Below are positions 16,134 through 24,960 of a stretch of DNA of 64,000 nt, piece after piece. A model generated the notes under the pieces. That model had not been told where the DNA came from, did not search any database, and saw only the letters and a program-made list of their open reading frames with translations. The DNA is from an uncultured Hyphomonas sp. (lineage in GTDB: Bacteria > Pseudomonadota > Alphaproteobacteria > Caulobacterales > Hyphomonadaceae), in contig NZ_OY776147.1 in NCBI RefSeq assembly GCF_963675305.1, positions 2,108,001 through 2,172,000 on the forward strand, given 5' to 3'. Both the position numbers and the translations under genes were made by a program. Every line of letters begins with the position of its first letter. Positions within the stretch are counted from its first letter, which is position 1.

Positions 16134-17513
16134 TCAGCCAGCCTTGCGGGCCGAATCCTTGCCGTTGCCGAGCGCCTGAAGCTTCTCTGCCACCAGGAAG
16201 GCCAGTTCCAGCGCCTGCTCACCGTTCAGTCGCGGATCGCAATGCGTGTGGTAGCGGCTGGAGAGGTCGTCCTCGGAGATCGCCTGCGCGCCGCCGATGC
16301 ATTCGGTGACGTTCTGGCCGGTCATCTCGAAGTGGACCCCGCCTGGGTAACAGCCTTCGGCATTCATGACGTCGATGAACTGGCGCACCTCGGAGAGGAT
16401 ACGGTCCACCGGGCGTGTCTTGAAGCCGGAGTCGGTCTTCAGCGTGTTGCCGTGCATCGGATCACAGGACCAGACCACCGTGCGGCCGCTTGCCTTCACG
16501 GCACGTGCCAGCGGCGGTAGTCCTTGCGCCACGCCATCGGAGCCAAAGCGCGAGATCAGCGTGATCCGGCCGGCCTCGTCTGCCGGGTTGATCGTCTCGA
16601 TCAGGCGGACAAGCTCGTCCGGCTCCATGCCGGGGCCGCACTTGATGCCGATCGGGTTCTTGATCCCCTTGCAGAAATTGACGTGGGCATGATCCACCTG
16701 ACGGGTCCGGTGGCCGATCCACAGCATGTGGGCCGACGTGTCGTACCAGTCGCCAGACGTGGAATCGATGCGGGTCAGCGCTTCCTCATAGCCGAGCAGC
16801 AGGGCTTCGTGGCTGGTGTAGAACTCCACCTGGGCCATCTGGGGCACGGTTTCGGCATTCAGGCCGACCGCTTCCATGAAGCGCAGAGAGGCAGAGATCT
16901 GGTCCGCCAGCTTCTCATAGCGTTCGCCCTGAGAGCTACGATCCACAAAGCCGAGCATCCAGCGGTGCACATTGGCGAGGCTGGCATAACCGCCCTGGCT
17001 GAAGGCGCGCAGCAGGTTCAGCGTCGCCGCCGACTGGGAGTAGGCCTGAATCAGGCGATCCGGGTCGGGCATGCGGGCTTCCGGCGTGAAGTCCATGCCG
17101 TTGATGTTGTCGCCCCGGTAGGACGGCAGCGTCACGCCATCGATCGTCTCAATCGGCGCGGAGCGCGGCTTTCCGAACTGGCCGGCAATACGACCCACTT
17201 TCACCACCGGCTTGGCGGCAGCGAAGGTCAGCACGACGGCCATCTGCAGAATCACGCGGAACGTGTCGCGGATGTTGTCCGGGTGGAATTCCTTGAAGCT
17301 TTCCGCGCAATCACCGCCCTGCAGCAGGAAGGCATCGCCCGCGGCCACTTCGGCCAGGCGGGTTTTCAGGCGTCGGGCTTCCCCGGCAAAAACCAGCGGC
17401 GGAAATGAGCGCAGACGGGCCTCTGCTGCAGCAAGTGCTGCAGTATCCGGGTAATCCTCCGGGATGTGCTTCGCCGGCAGTTCGCGCCAGTCGGAAGGGG
17501 TCCAGTTGCTCAT
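16134..17513 (-). CDS. Class II 3-deoxy-7-phosphoheptulonate (DAHP) synthase
   Basis: 459 residues, the plant-like class II enzyme that joins phosphoenolpyruvate and erythrose-4-phosphate in the first step of aromatic amino acid synthesis. Signature blocks: FLLQGGDCAESF (metal Cys), YRGDNINGMDFTPEARMPDP, SHEALLLGYEEALTR, LWIGHRTRQ, CDPMHGNT and GGVHFEMTGQNVTEC. The chosen ATG at 17513 begins MSNWTPSDWRELPAKHIP, the usual N-terminus, with GGAG 9 bases upstream; an ATG eight codons earlier is less likely. It is divergent from the TIR-ParA gene, with 149 bases between. Confidence 0.95.
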   Translation of the reverse strand: MSNWTPSDWRELPAKHIPEDYPDTAALAAAEARLRSFPPLVFAGEARRLKTRLAEVAAGDAFLLQGGDCAESFKEFHPDNIRDTFRVILQMAVVLTFAAAKPVVKVGRIAGQFGKPRSAPIETIDGVTLPSYRGDNINGMDFTPEARMPDPDRLIQAYSQSAATLNLLRAFSQGGYASLANVHRWMLGFVDRSSQGERYEKLADQISASLRFMEAVGLNAETVPQMAQVEFYTSHEALLLGYEEALTRIDSTSGDWYDTSAHMLWIGHRTRQVDHAHVNFCKGIKNPIGIKCGPGMEPDELVRLIETINPADEAGRITLISRFGSDGVAQGLPPLARAVKASGRTVVWSCDPMHGNTLKTDSGFKTRPVDRILSEVRQFIDVMNAEGCYPGGVHFEMTGQNVTECIGGAQAISEDDLSSRYHTHCDPRLNGEQALELAFLVAEKLQALGNGKDSARKAG

Positions 17514-17662
17514 CTTACGCTCCATTGATGGCCGCATTAATCACATGGCAGGCGATCGCTCAAGTTTCACCACAATTTCACAGCACAACGCTGGCGGAAT
17601 CACCTCGTCACGCCTTAGGTAGTCAGGACCTGAGGCAAGCCTGAAGGGACCGCCGCGAGATC

Positions 17663-18970
17663 ATGTCTCACGTCTACATCGCCCACTCCACGCTGGACCT
17701 CGACGACCTGCTGAAGCTTCACGAAGCGATGCGGGCGGAGTCGATCCCGGTGAAATTCGCGCCGGACGACGCCAACGACCGCGATCGCAACAATCGCGAC
17801 ATCGACGATGCCTTCGCGATGATCGTGCTGGTCTCGGCCACGTCAGTGCGGTCGAAGACCGTGCGCCAGGATATCGAGCGCGCCAAGGCCCGCGGCCTGC
17901 CGCTGATCCCGTACCAGATCGACAAGGCGCGCCTGAACGGCTTCTTCAAGCAGGAAGTCCAGCCCCACCTGCGCCTGTCCAGCACCATGCCGGACGGGCT
18001 GGCGCAGCTCGTCCAGCAGACGCTCGACGCCTACAAGAAGAAGTGCCCGGTCATCGCCGTGATGAACCTGAAGGGCGGGGTCGGCAAGACGACCGTCTCG
18101 GCGCAGGTCTTCGGCGCCTGGCACGCCATGGCCGGCGGGCGCATCCTGCTGATAGACCTCGACCCGCAATACAACCTGACCCAGACCTTCTACGAAATGG
18201 ACGTCGCGGATGAGAGCGCGGCGGCGGACCGGTCGGTCATCTCCCTCTTCGAGCGATCCCGCCTGCACACGCGGGATGCGGAAAGCCCGGCTGAACACTG
18301 GCTGAGCCTGTCGACGGAGCCCTTTGCGCCGGTCGCGCGCGATTATCTGGTCCATGACCTGATGGCCGACGGCAACAGCCCGCCCGGCCGGTTCGACATC
18401 ATCTCCGGCCAGTTCGAAATCTCGAAATATGCCTTCGCCACCGACAATGACGCGCTGGAACAGATCAAGCGGCACTTCCTGCGCCAGGTGGACTTCTATC
18501 GCAGCGAATACGACCTCATCGTGTTCGACACGAATCCCAACGCCACCTTCCTGACCCGCTGCGCGCTGGAGGCGGCAGACCGTGTACTGGCGCCGATGCA
18601 CACCGACATCTATTCCCTGCGCGGGGTGAAGCTGCTGAACCAGGTGCTGCGCACGCAGATCCCGGTCGGCAAACGCCCGGCCCTGTCGGTTCTCTTCAAT
18701 GCGGTCAGCCGGTCGGAACAGTCGACCTTCGAGGCGGATGCCCGCAATGGCGCGTTTGACGATGCCGCCGGCTTCCCGCTGTCCAAAGCGCTGCTGAAGT
18801 CCGCCCTGCCCCGCTCAAAGCATTTCGCCGTGAAGCCGCCGCAGGAGGGCCAGCCGCCCTGGAAGCAGCTGGTAATCCATTCCGGCCGCGGCGGCGGCCT
18901 GAAACAGATCCGTGAAAGCCTGAAGACAATTGCGCTGGAACTGAAGACGCTCTGCGACGAGACGCACTAA
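17663..18970 (+). CDS. TIR-like domain fused to ParA/MinD-type ATPase
   Basis: 435 residues. The N-terminal part (1-125) reads as a TIR fold: VYIAHSTLDLDDLLKLHEAM, then IVLVSATSVRSKTVRQDIERAKARG split around residue 70, then LPLIPYQID. At the position of the catalytic Glu of NAD-cleaving TIR domains there is Asp70. The C-terminal part (about 128-435) is a ParA/Soj-type P-loop ATPase: deviant Walker A LKGGVGKTT (136-144), LLIDLDPQYNLTQ (162-174) and the Walker B-like LIVFDTNPN. No parB, parS-like repeat or known defence gene is nearby. It stands alone between divergent DAHP synthase and convergent gor. The function is unknown; a signalling or defence role is a guess. Confidence 0.8.
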   Translation: MSHVYIAHSTLDLDDLLKLHEAMRAESIPVKFAPDDANDRDRNNRDIDDAFAMIVLVSATSVRSKTVRQDIERAKARGLPLIPYQIDKARLNGFFKQEVQPHLRLSSTMPDGLAQLVQQTLDAYKKKCPVIAVMNLKGGVGKTTVSAQVFGAWHAMAGGRILLIDLDPQYNLTQTFYEMDVADESAAADRSVISLFERSRLHTRDAESPAEHWLSLSTEPFAPVARDYLVHDLMADGNSPPGRFDIISGQFEISKYAFATDNDALEQIKRHFLRQVDFYRSEYDLIVFDTNPNATFLTRCALEAADRVLAPMHTDIYSLRGVKLLNQVLRTQIPVGKRPALSVLFNAVSRSEQSTFEADARNGAFDDAAGFPLSKALLKSALPRSKHFAVKPPQEGQPPWKQLVIHSGRGGGLKQIRESLKTIALELKTLCDETH

Positions 18971-19028
18971 AGCAAGTTCGGAGCAATCTGCCTCGATTGC
19001 GAACGGAGACTTACGCGACAAAACCACA

Positions 19029-19046
19029 TGACGCGTTGGTGCGTCA
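19029..19046 (-). terminator. Weak hairpin at the end of gor
   Basis: Minus-strand stem TGACGC/GCGTCA (6 bp, 6-base loop) overlaps the gor stop codon and is followed by a GGTTTTG stretch. It could stop the glmU-rpiA-gor transcript, but the stem is short. Confidence 0.35.
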
Positions 19047-20450
19047 GGCGTTGCTGGTCACGTCCGGCACCCATTTTGTGCGCATCGTCACCAATTCCTC
19101 GGCCACCGACGGATGGACCGCGCAGGTGCGGTCGAAGTCCGGCTTGGTGACGCCTATCTTGATGGCGATGCCGATGGCCTGGATGATCTCGGCGGCATCA
19201 TCGCCAACCATGTGAACGCCCAGCACTTTCTCATCCGACGCGCGCACGACCAGCTTCATCAGTACACGGCTGGTGTCGCCGTTCAAGGCATTCTTCATCG
19301 GCTTGAAGTTCGTCTTGTAGATGTCGATGTCGGCGCCATGGGCCTTGCGGGCATCGGCTTCGCTGAGGCCGACCGTGCCGACTTCCGGCTGCGAGAAGAC
19401 CGCCGTCGCAATGTCCGAATGATCGAAATGCCAGGGATTGCCGCCGAACTCGGTATCGGCAAAGGCATGCCCCTCTCGGATGGCCACCGGCGTCAGCGCG
19501 ACGCGGTCCGTCACGTCGCCAACGGCCCAGACGCTGTCGACATTGGTCTTTGACCATTCATCGACTTTGACGGCGCCATTACCGTCCAGTTCGATCCCGG
19601 CCGCCTCGCAGCCAAGTCCCTCGGTGTTCGGACGGCGTCCAACGGCCATCAGCACGACATCGGCATCGATATGGCTGCCACTGGAAAGCGTGATGTGGAG
19701 CGGCAGGTCTTCACCGTCGCGTTTCTCGATCCTGTCGAACACCGCACCGGTCACAACCCGCACGCCTGCTTCTTTCAGGCCCTCATGCACGGCGGTGCGC
19801 ACATCGGCATCGAAGCCGCGCAAGACTTCCTCACCCCGATAGACCAGGCAGGTCGGCACACCGAGCCCGGCAAAAATATGCGCAAATTCGACCGCAATAT
19901 AGCCGCCGCCCGCGATGACGACATGTTTCGGCAAGTCTTCCAGATGGAAAACTTCATTGGACGTGATCGTGTGCTCAATACCCGGCAGCTCTTCCTCGGA
20001 TGGGCGCCACGGGGCACCGCCCACAGCGATCAGGATCTTGTTTGCGGTGATCGTCTTGCCGCTATTTTTCAGGCGGACAGTGTGCGCATCCACAAACTCG
20101 GCGCGCTCTTCGAAAATCTCGACGCCGGCATTTTTGAGGTTGCGGAAATAGATGCCTGACAGGCGGTCCACTTCGGCGTGCATCGCCGCAGCAAATGTTC
20201 CGTGATCGTACGAGACATCTCCCACGCTCCAGCCATAGCCGGCGGACTTCTCGATGTCTTTGCCATACTGGCTGGCATAGACCATGAATTTCTTCGGCAC
20301 ACAGCCGCGGATCACGCAGGTGCCGCCCATCCGGTATTCTTCTGCCAGGCCGACACGCGCGCCCGTAATCGCCGCGATGCGCGCCGCGCGCACTCCGCCG
20401 GAGCCGCCTCCGATCACAAACAGGTCGAAGTCGTAAGCGTGCTCAGCCAT
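19044..20450 (-). CDS. gor: Glutathione-disulfide reductase
   Basis: 468 residues. FAD motif VIGGGSGGVRAAR (about 12-24), redox pair Cys45/Cys50 in GGTCVIRGCVPKK, NADPH motif VIAGGGYIAVEFAHIFAGLG, FAD block VWAVGDVTD, and the C-terminal catalytic His in CAVHPSVAEE. Together these identify glutathione reductase, which keeps glutathione reduced using NADPH. The ATG at 20450 (MAEHAYDFDLFVIGGG) fits the family; the longer frame upstream overlaps the rpiA end and is not needed. It is third gene of a glmU-rpiA-gor operon, with a 55-base gap after rpiA. Confidence 0.95.
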   Translation of the reverse strand: MAEHAYDFDLFVIGGGSGGVRAARIAAITGARVGLAEEYRMGGTCVIRGCVPKKFMVYASQYGKDIEKSAGYGWSVGDVSYDHGTFAAAMHAEVDRLSGIYFRNLKNAGVEIFEERAEFVDAHTVRLKNSGKTITANKILIAVGGAPWRPSEEELPGIEHTITSNEVFHLEDLPKHVVIAGGGYIAVEFAHIFAGLGVPTCLVYRGEEVLRGFDADVRTAVHEGLKEAGVRVVTGAVFDRIEKRDGEDLPLHITLSSGSHIDADVVLMAVGRRPNTEGLGCEAAGIELDGNGAVKVDEWSKTNVDSVWAVGDVTDRVALTPVAIREGHAFADTEFGGNPWHFDHSDIATAVFSQPEVGTVGLSEADARKAHGADIDIYKTNFKPMKNALNGDTSRVLMKLVVRASDEKVLGVHMVGDDAAEIIQAIGIAIKIGVTKPDFDRTCAVHPSVAEELVTMRTKWVPDVTSNA

Positions 20451-20505
20451 GGTCGTTTCCTTGAAAGTCGTGTGCGTGTCTGCGGGCGCATATGGGCGCG
20501 CAGGG

Positions 20506-21204
20506 TCAGAATTCAAACACCGTCGCCCCGGCTTCATTGCCGATAATAACCGTCCGGGCGATGCCGATAAACAATCCGTGTTCGACGACACCCGGCACGC
20601 CGGAGAGGCGCGCGGCCAGCGATTCCGCGTCCGGAATCCGCTGGCAGTGGCAGTCCAGGATGTAATTTCCGCCATCGGTCATGACCAGCCGGCCGCCCGG
20701 CTGGGCCCGTAATTCCACGCGTGGACGGTCGATGCCGCTGGAGCAGAGCGCGTCGTAAACTTTCTTTGCGGTGATCGTGTAGCCGAAGGGCGTCACCTCC
20801 ACCGGCAGAGGGAACTTGCCAAGCCGCTCGACCTGTTTCGACGGGTCGGCAATCACGACCATGTGATCGCTGGCATTGGCGATAATCTTCTCGCGCAGCA
20901 GCGCCGCGCCGCCCCCCTTGATGAGGAATCCATGTTCGTCTACCTCATCGGCGCCATCGACGGTGAGATGGATACGCTCGATCTGTTCGGACGGGATCAG
21001 CGGCACGCCAAGGCTCTCGGCCAGCCGGCGGGTCTGCTCGCTCGTTTCGATACAGCGCACGACCAGGCCGTCGGCAATCTCCTCGGCGAGCATCTGGACG
21101 AAATATTTCGCGGTTGAGCCGGTGCCGAGACCGATGGTCATGCCGTCTTCGACGAATTCCATCGCCGCGGCCGCCGCGTTCTGCTTCTCCAGCTCGTTTG
21201 CCAT
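20506..21204 (-). CDS. rpiA: Ribose-5-phosphate isomerase A
   Basis: 232 residues. Conserved motifs: GLGTGSTAKYFV (phosphate loop), HLTVDGADEVD (active-site acids), LIKGGGAALLREKI and GGNYILDC. It interconverts ribose-5-phosphate and ribulose-5-phosphate in the pentose phosphate pathway, supplying NADPH-linked flux that suits its downstream neighbour gor. The start lies 2 bases after the glmU stop, so translation is probably coupled. Confidence 0.96.
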   Translation of the reverse strand: MANELEKQNAAAAAMEFVEDGMTIGLGTGSTAKYFVQMLAEEIADGLVVRCIETSEQTRRLAESLGVPLIPSEQIERIHLTVDGADEVDEHGFLIKGGGAALLREKIIANASDHMVVIADPSKQVERLGKFPLPVEVTPFGYTITAKKVYDALCSSGIDRPRVELRAQPGGRLVMTDGGNYILDCHCQRIPDAESLAARLSGVPGVVEHGLFIGIARTVIIGNEAGATVFEF

Positions 21205-21206
21205 GC

Positions 21207-22577
21207 TCAGCCCTTTTTCCTTGCAGCCTTTCTCGCCGCCATTTTTTCCCGGAACGCGGTCGCCCAGCCCTTGCGTTCCTCTTGTTTTCCGCGGGCCACC
21301 GCCAGCGAACCGGCTTCGACATCCCTTGTGATGACGCTGCCGCTGCCAATGATGACGCCTTCCCCGATCTTCACCGGCGCCACAAGCGCCGAATTGGACC
21401 CGATGAAAGCCCCATCCCCGATGATCGTTCGGTGTTTGAAGAAGCCATCATAGTTACAGAAGATCGTGCCCGCGCCGATATTTGCACCGGCGCCGACCTC
21501 ACCATCGCCCAGATAAGACAGATGGCTCGCCTTGGCCCCTTCGGCCATATGGACGTTCTTCACCTCGACGAAATTGCCAACGAATGCCGCCTCATCTAGC
21601 ACGGCGCCCGGCCGCAGCCGCGCAAACGGGCCGACAGATGCGAAATGCCCGACCGTGGCGCCTTCGAGATGGCTGAACGCCCGGATCTGCGCGCCGGACT
21701 TCACAATTACGCCGGGGCCGAACACCACGTTCGGCTCGACCACGACATCATGCTCGAGCACCGTGTCGTAGGAGAAGTAGACCGTTTCCGGCGCGATCAG
21801 CGTCACCCCAGCCTCCAGCGCCTGCTCGCGGCGGCGTGCCTGGAAGATCGCCTCTGCCTCGGCAAGGTCAGCCTTGGAGTCGCAGCCGATCATGTCTTCT
21901 TCAGCGCACCGCACGGCCTGGCAGCGATGGCCCTCGGCGCGGGCGAGACCGACAAGGTCTGTCAGATAGTATTCGCCCTTGGCATTGTCGTTGGTGACCT
22001 TTTCCAGAAGGCGGAACATGTCCTCGGCCCCGGCAGCCATGACGCCGGAATTGCAGAGTGTGACCAGCAGCTGCTCGGGCGTCGCCTCGCGCGCCTCGAC
22101 GATGGCTTCCAGCTCGCCATGGCCTGATGTGATGAGACGGCCATAGAGCCCCGGCTCATGCGTGTCGAAGCCGAGCACGCCGACGGCAGCGCCTTCTTCC
22201 AGCGACGCGAACAATTCCTCGATGGCCTCCGCCGGAACCAGCGGGGAGTCCCCGTAAAGCACGACAAGGTCACCCTGAAATCCGGATAGCGCATCGGCTG
22301 CGCACTTTACAGCATGGGCGGTGCCCATGGGCGGGTCCTGGAAGGCGACCGGAATATCGCCCGGCAGGCTGGCGATGTGTTCGATCAGCAGGCCCTGGGA
22401 AGGGTGCGCCACAACGACGATCTGCGAGCAGCCTGCCTGTCGCGCCAGGTCGATCGACCAGTCGACCATGGGCCGGCCGCCCACCGGGTGCATCACCTTG
22501 GGCAGGCTCGACTTCATCCGCGTGCCTTTGCCGGCGGCGAGGATCACTGCCGCGCGGGGTCTGGATATCTGGCTCAT
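21207..22577 (-). CDS. glmU: Bifunctional GlmU: N-acetylglucosamine-1-phosphate uridyltransferase / glucosamine-1-phosphate acetyltransferase
   Basis: 456 residues. The N-terminal pyrophosphorylase domain has AVILAAGKGTRMKSSLPKV split around residue 20, plus YGDSPLV. The C-terminal half (about 250-456) is a left-handed beta-helix with hexapeptide repeats, including NFVEVKNVHMAEGAKASHLSY-type acetyltransferase residues and VGAGANIGAGTIFCNYDG. It makes UDP-GlcNAc for peptidoglycan and lipid A. I chose the ATG at 22577 (MSQISRPRAAVIL); an ATG ten codons earlier is possible. First gene of the operon, divergent from gph. Confidence 0.95.
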   Translation of the reverse strand: MSQISRPRAAVILAAGKGTRMKSSLPKVMHPVGGRPMVDWSIDLARQAGCSQIVVVAHPSQGLLIEHIASLPGDIPVAFQDPPMGTAHAVKCAADALSGFQGDLVVLYGDSPLVPAEAIEELFASLEEGAAVGVLGFDTHEPGLYGRLITSGHGELEAIVEAREATPEQLLVTLCNSGVMAAGAEDMFRLLEKVTNDNAKGEYYLTDLVGLARAEGHRCQAVRCAEEDMIGCDSKADLAEAEAIFQARRREQALEAGVTLIAPETVYFSYDTVLEHDVVVEPNVVFGPGVIVKSGAQIRAFSHLEGATVGHFASVGPFARLRPGAVLDEAAFVGNFVEVKNVHMAEGAKASHLSYLGDGEVGAGANIGAGTIFCNYDGFFKHRTIIGDGAFIGSNSALVAPVKIGEGVIIGSGSVITRDVEAGSLAVARGKQEERKGWATAFREKMAARKAARKKG

Positions 22578-22662
22578 GACAGGGCCCTCTCGCTTTCTTC
22601 TGCCCATTCGCCTAGATCAAAGGCCGATTCAAGGCGAGGGGCGAGCGGGAATTGGAGCAATC

Positions 22663-23343
22663 ATGACAGGATGGCTGGACGGCTGGAGCGTGGTGTTCGA
22701 TCTCGACGGGACGCTGGTGGACACCGCGCCCGACCTGCTGAACGCACTGAACCATGTCCTGGACCATGCCGGGCTTGAAACGGTGGACCTTCAGACCGTC
22801 GCCGGCATGATCGGCCATGGCGCCAAGGCGATGATCCGGAAGGGCATGTCGCATCAGGGCCTGACGCCCTCGGAGCCTGATCTGGACGTCCTCTTCGATC
22901 GCTTCCTTGTGTACTATTCAGAACACATCGCGATCGGTTCGCGGCCATTCGACCAGGCGCCGGAAATATTGGACGGCCTCGCCGCAAACGGCGCCATCCT
23001 TTCGGTCTGCACCAACAAGAAGCAGGACCTTTCCGACAAGCTGCTGGACGCGTTAGGCCTTGCACCGCGATTTGCCGCCATCATCGGCGCCGACAGTGTA
23101 CCGTCCAAAAAGCCGGACGGAGACCATATCGTGCGGACCATCCATGCCGCCGGGGGCGATCCCGCCCGCGCCATCATGGTTGGAGACAGCCGCACAGACG
23201 AAAGGGCAGCCCGGAATGCCGGACTGCCCTTCGTATTTGTACCATTTGGCTATGAAGCGGAGTCAGTGGAAGCGATTGGGGCAGATGCCATCGTCTCGCA
23301 CTATTCCCAGCTGCCTGCGGCGCTCTCGCGCCTGATCATTTAG
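22663..23343 (+). CDS. gph: Phosphoglycolate phosphatase (HAD family)
   Basis: 226 residues. HAD motif I VFDLDGTLVDTAPDLLNALN (Asp nucleophile), motif II SVCTNK, Lys in KKPDGDHI, and motif III MVGDSRTDERAARNAGLP. It dephosphorylates 2-phosphoglycolate formed from DNA repair or oxygenation. The ATG at 22663 has GGAG 5 bases upstream; the much longer open frame is the antisense of glmU. It overlaps the convergent downstream gene by 4 bases. Confidence 0.9.
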   Translation: MTGWLDGWSVVFDLDGTLVDTAPDLLNALNHVLDHAGLETVDLQTVAGMIGHGAKAMIRKGMSHQGLTPSEPDLDVLFDRFLVYYSEHIAIGSRPFDQAPEILDGLAANGAILSVCTNKKQDLSDKLLDALGLAPRFAAIIGADSVPSKKPDGDHIVRTIHAAGGDPARAIMVGDSRTDERAARNAGLPFVFVPFGYEAESVEAIGADAIVSHYSQLPAALSRLII

Positions 23344-23582
23344 GCAGTCGCTTCAGCGCGCGGACGGTAGCTCGGACGAGCAGCCGACGCATCCGGATTG
23401 ATCCGGCGGCGGGGCATACCGTTCACCATGTTGCTGCGCACGTCGGTCCGGGCGCTGCGCATGGCAGGCACAAAGCCGGCGTCGACCAGGTCGACATCCA
23501 CTTCGTAGCCACGCTCGGCCCAATAGGCAGCAATTTTCTCACGCAGGCGCTTCGCGCCTTCTTCGTCACACCAGTCTTTCAT
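23340..23582 (-). CDS. Small conserved protein of unknown function
   Basis: 80 residues, rich in charged residues with no membrane segment: MKDWCDEEGAKRLREKIAAY, then a strand EVDVDLVDAGFVPAMR, then RTDVRSNMVNGMPRRR and a disordered basic tail. I recall similar short proteins in Caulobacterales and relatives, without a function. A GGAGAGAG ribosome site precedes the ATG. It converges with gph. Its upstream region is the 500-base gene-free stretch containing the double palindrome. Confidence 0.7.
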   Translation of the reverse strand: MKDWCDEEGAKRLREKIAAYWAERGYEVDVDLVDAGFVPAMRSARTDVRSNMVNGMPRRRINPDASAARPSYRPRAEATA

Positions 23583-24085
23583 TTTCTCTCTCTCCAGGCG
23601 CTTTTGTTATTCAGGGCTTTTAGAGCCCGTGCCTGTCCTTCTTAGGGTCTGCATTTTCGCGAACCGTGATCGGCTCGTCGTCTGTGACTGCAAAATGACA
23701 ATGTTGGCGCGCAATCTCAAGACTTATTTCGAATGAAACCAATGTAATCTTTCTAGATGAACAGATGTTCAGACTGAACATCTGTTCATCTTCGTGTTTG
23801 GCGTCCGCAATGTTTACAGTGTTCCTGCTAAAAACAGTAAACCCCTTATACCACGCCTGTCCCGCATATGGGTGACAGCCTTTGTTTCGCCGCAATTCCC
23901 CGGGGAAACACAGGGTCCCAAACCATGCATTGCAGCATATCTTTGCATAGCAGCCATGACTCGTATGTCACACAACTCCCCGGAGATTGTAGCCTGATCG
24001 GGGGACAGAAACCGGTTACACCCGCTTCAGCTTTCCCTGCTTGACCTCTCGACTCAGTCAGATTAACCCCGCTTTTTTCCGGAAC
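23583..24085. other. 503-base stretch without a recognisable gene
   Basis: More AT-rich than its surroundings. A 91-codon minus-strand frame (23620-23895) runs through it but has no family-like features and crosses the palindrome, so I do not call it a gene. The stretch holds a short GGGCTTTTAGAGCCC hairpin at 23613-23627, the strong double palindrome at 23755-23791, and presumably the promoters of the 80-residue protein gene (minus) and of the tRNA (plus). Confidence 0.6.
23755..23791. promoter_or_regulatory. Double palindrome: two TGAACA-N2-TGTTCA sites in a 17-bp inverted repeat
   Basis: Arms 23755-23771 and 23775-23791 are perfect reverse complements of 17 bases around a GAC centre. Each arm contains its own palindrome TGAACA-NN-TGTTCA (23758-23771 and 23775-23788), spaced 17 bases centre to centre. 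Such nested symmetry is what a pair of dimers of a helix-turn-helix repressor would bind; as RNA it would be a long hairpin, but no T run follows. The regulator and target are unknown. Nearest starts are 23582 (minus) and the tRNA at 24086 (plus). Confidence 0.65.
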
Positions 24086-24160
24086 GGGCGATTAGCTCAG
24101 TGGTAGAGCACTGCCTTCACACGGCAGGGGTCACAAGTTCGAACCTTGTATCGCCCACCA
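24086..24160 (+). tRNA. tRNA-Val (anticodon CAC)
   Basis: 75 bases including encoded CCA. The acceptor stem GGGCGAT pairs with ATCGCCC. D-arm GCTC..GAGC; anticodon stem CTGCC/GGCAG with loop TTCACAC, anticodon CAC at 24118-24120 reading GTG; T-arm with GTTCGAA. All stems pair fully. Confidence 0.97.
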
Positions 24161-24225
24161 TTCCTGTTCCGCGCCACCTGCCACAATGCGTGGTTACTCC
24201 TGAAAAGCACGCTATAAGCCGCGCG

Positions 24226-24960
24226 ATGAAATCGCTGTTTCGTTCCCCTGCCGTGACCGCCATCCTCGGCCGCCTGATCTGGGCATGGATGGCCCTCGTG
24301 GCGCATACGGTGCGCTGGACGGTCGAAGTGGACCCTGCCGCCCGCGAAGCGTGGCGCCAGAATGACGGTATTGTCGTGGCCTCCTGGCACTCCCGCATCA
24401 TGATCCTGCCTGTCGGCTGGATCCGCTTCATCCGCGGCTGGAAAGACCGGGTGAACCGGGCGGCCATGCTGATCTCGCTGTCACCGGACGGCGAAGCGGT
24501 GGCCCGCGCCATCGACCACCTTCAGCTCCACGCGGTCAGGGGCTCTGCGGCCAACAAGAAAAAGCGCAAGGACAAGGGCGGTGCCCGCGCCATCGCCGAA
24601 GCCACGCGCCTGCTGAAAAATGGCAGCGCGGTCTGCATTACCCCTGACGGCCCCCGGGGCCCGGCCGAACAGGTCAGCCCCGGCGCGATCATGATCGCCC
24701 AGCGGGCCGGTGCGCCGATCGTGCCTTATGCCCTGTCGGTCACGCCCTGCTGGCGGCTGAAGACCTGGGACAGGTTTATCATCCCGTTTCCCTTTACGAA
24801 GGGCGCCATCATATTGGGGCCGCCGATAGAGGCCCCGCGCTCCGCAGACCCTGAAGCCTTGCGCGCGGAATTGCAGGCACGACTTGATGAAGCGACCCGC
24901 CGGGCTGATATGCTGTGCGGCCGCAAATCGGAAACAGCTACGGACCCTTCCACCAAATGA
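24226..24960 (+). CDS. DUF374 lysophospholipid-acyltransferase-like protein
   Basis: 244 residues, one N-terminal hydrophobic segment (about 12-32). Conserved features: IVVASWHSRIM (His of the acyltransferase site), SLSPDGEAVARAI, RGSAANKKKR and CITPDGPRGPAEQVSPGAI, the DUF374 hallmark. Members sit with Kdo/lipid A genes and probably act on the lipid A or Kdo precursor. The ATG at 24226 is preferred over the longer frame that runs through the tRNA. First gene of a four-gene chain joined by ATGA overlaps. Confidence 0.85.
   Translation: MKSLFRSPAVTAILGRLIWAWMALVAHTVRWTVEVDPAAREAWRQNDGIVVASWHSRIMILPVGWIRFIRGWKDRVNRAAMLISLSPDGEAVARAIDHLQLHAVRGSAANKKKRKDKGGARAIAEATRLLKNGSAVCITPDGPRGPAEQVSPGAIMIAQRAGAPIVPYALSVTPCWRLKTWDRFIIPFPFTKGAIILGPPIEAPRSADPEALRAELQARLDEATRRADMLCGRKSETATDPSTK

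Noticed and set aside
22607..22607. Longer GlmU starting at 22607
   Set aside because: The extra ten residues are not part of the family N-terminus; ATG 22577 places MSQISRPRAAVIL correctly, though the upstream ATG cannot be excluded.
23755..23791. LexA/SOS box reading of the double palindrome
   Set aside because: Spacing fits the Gram-positive box, not the direct-repeat GTTC-N7-GTTC used in Alphaproteobacteria, and no DNA-repair gene is next to it.
23620..23895. 91-codon minus-strand open frame in the gene-free stretch
   Set aside because: It crosses the perfect palindrome, has no ribosome site of note and no family-like pattern; the AT-rich composition explains it.
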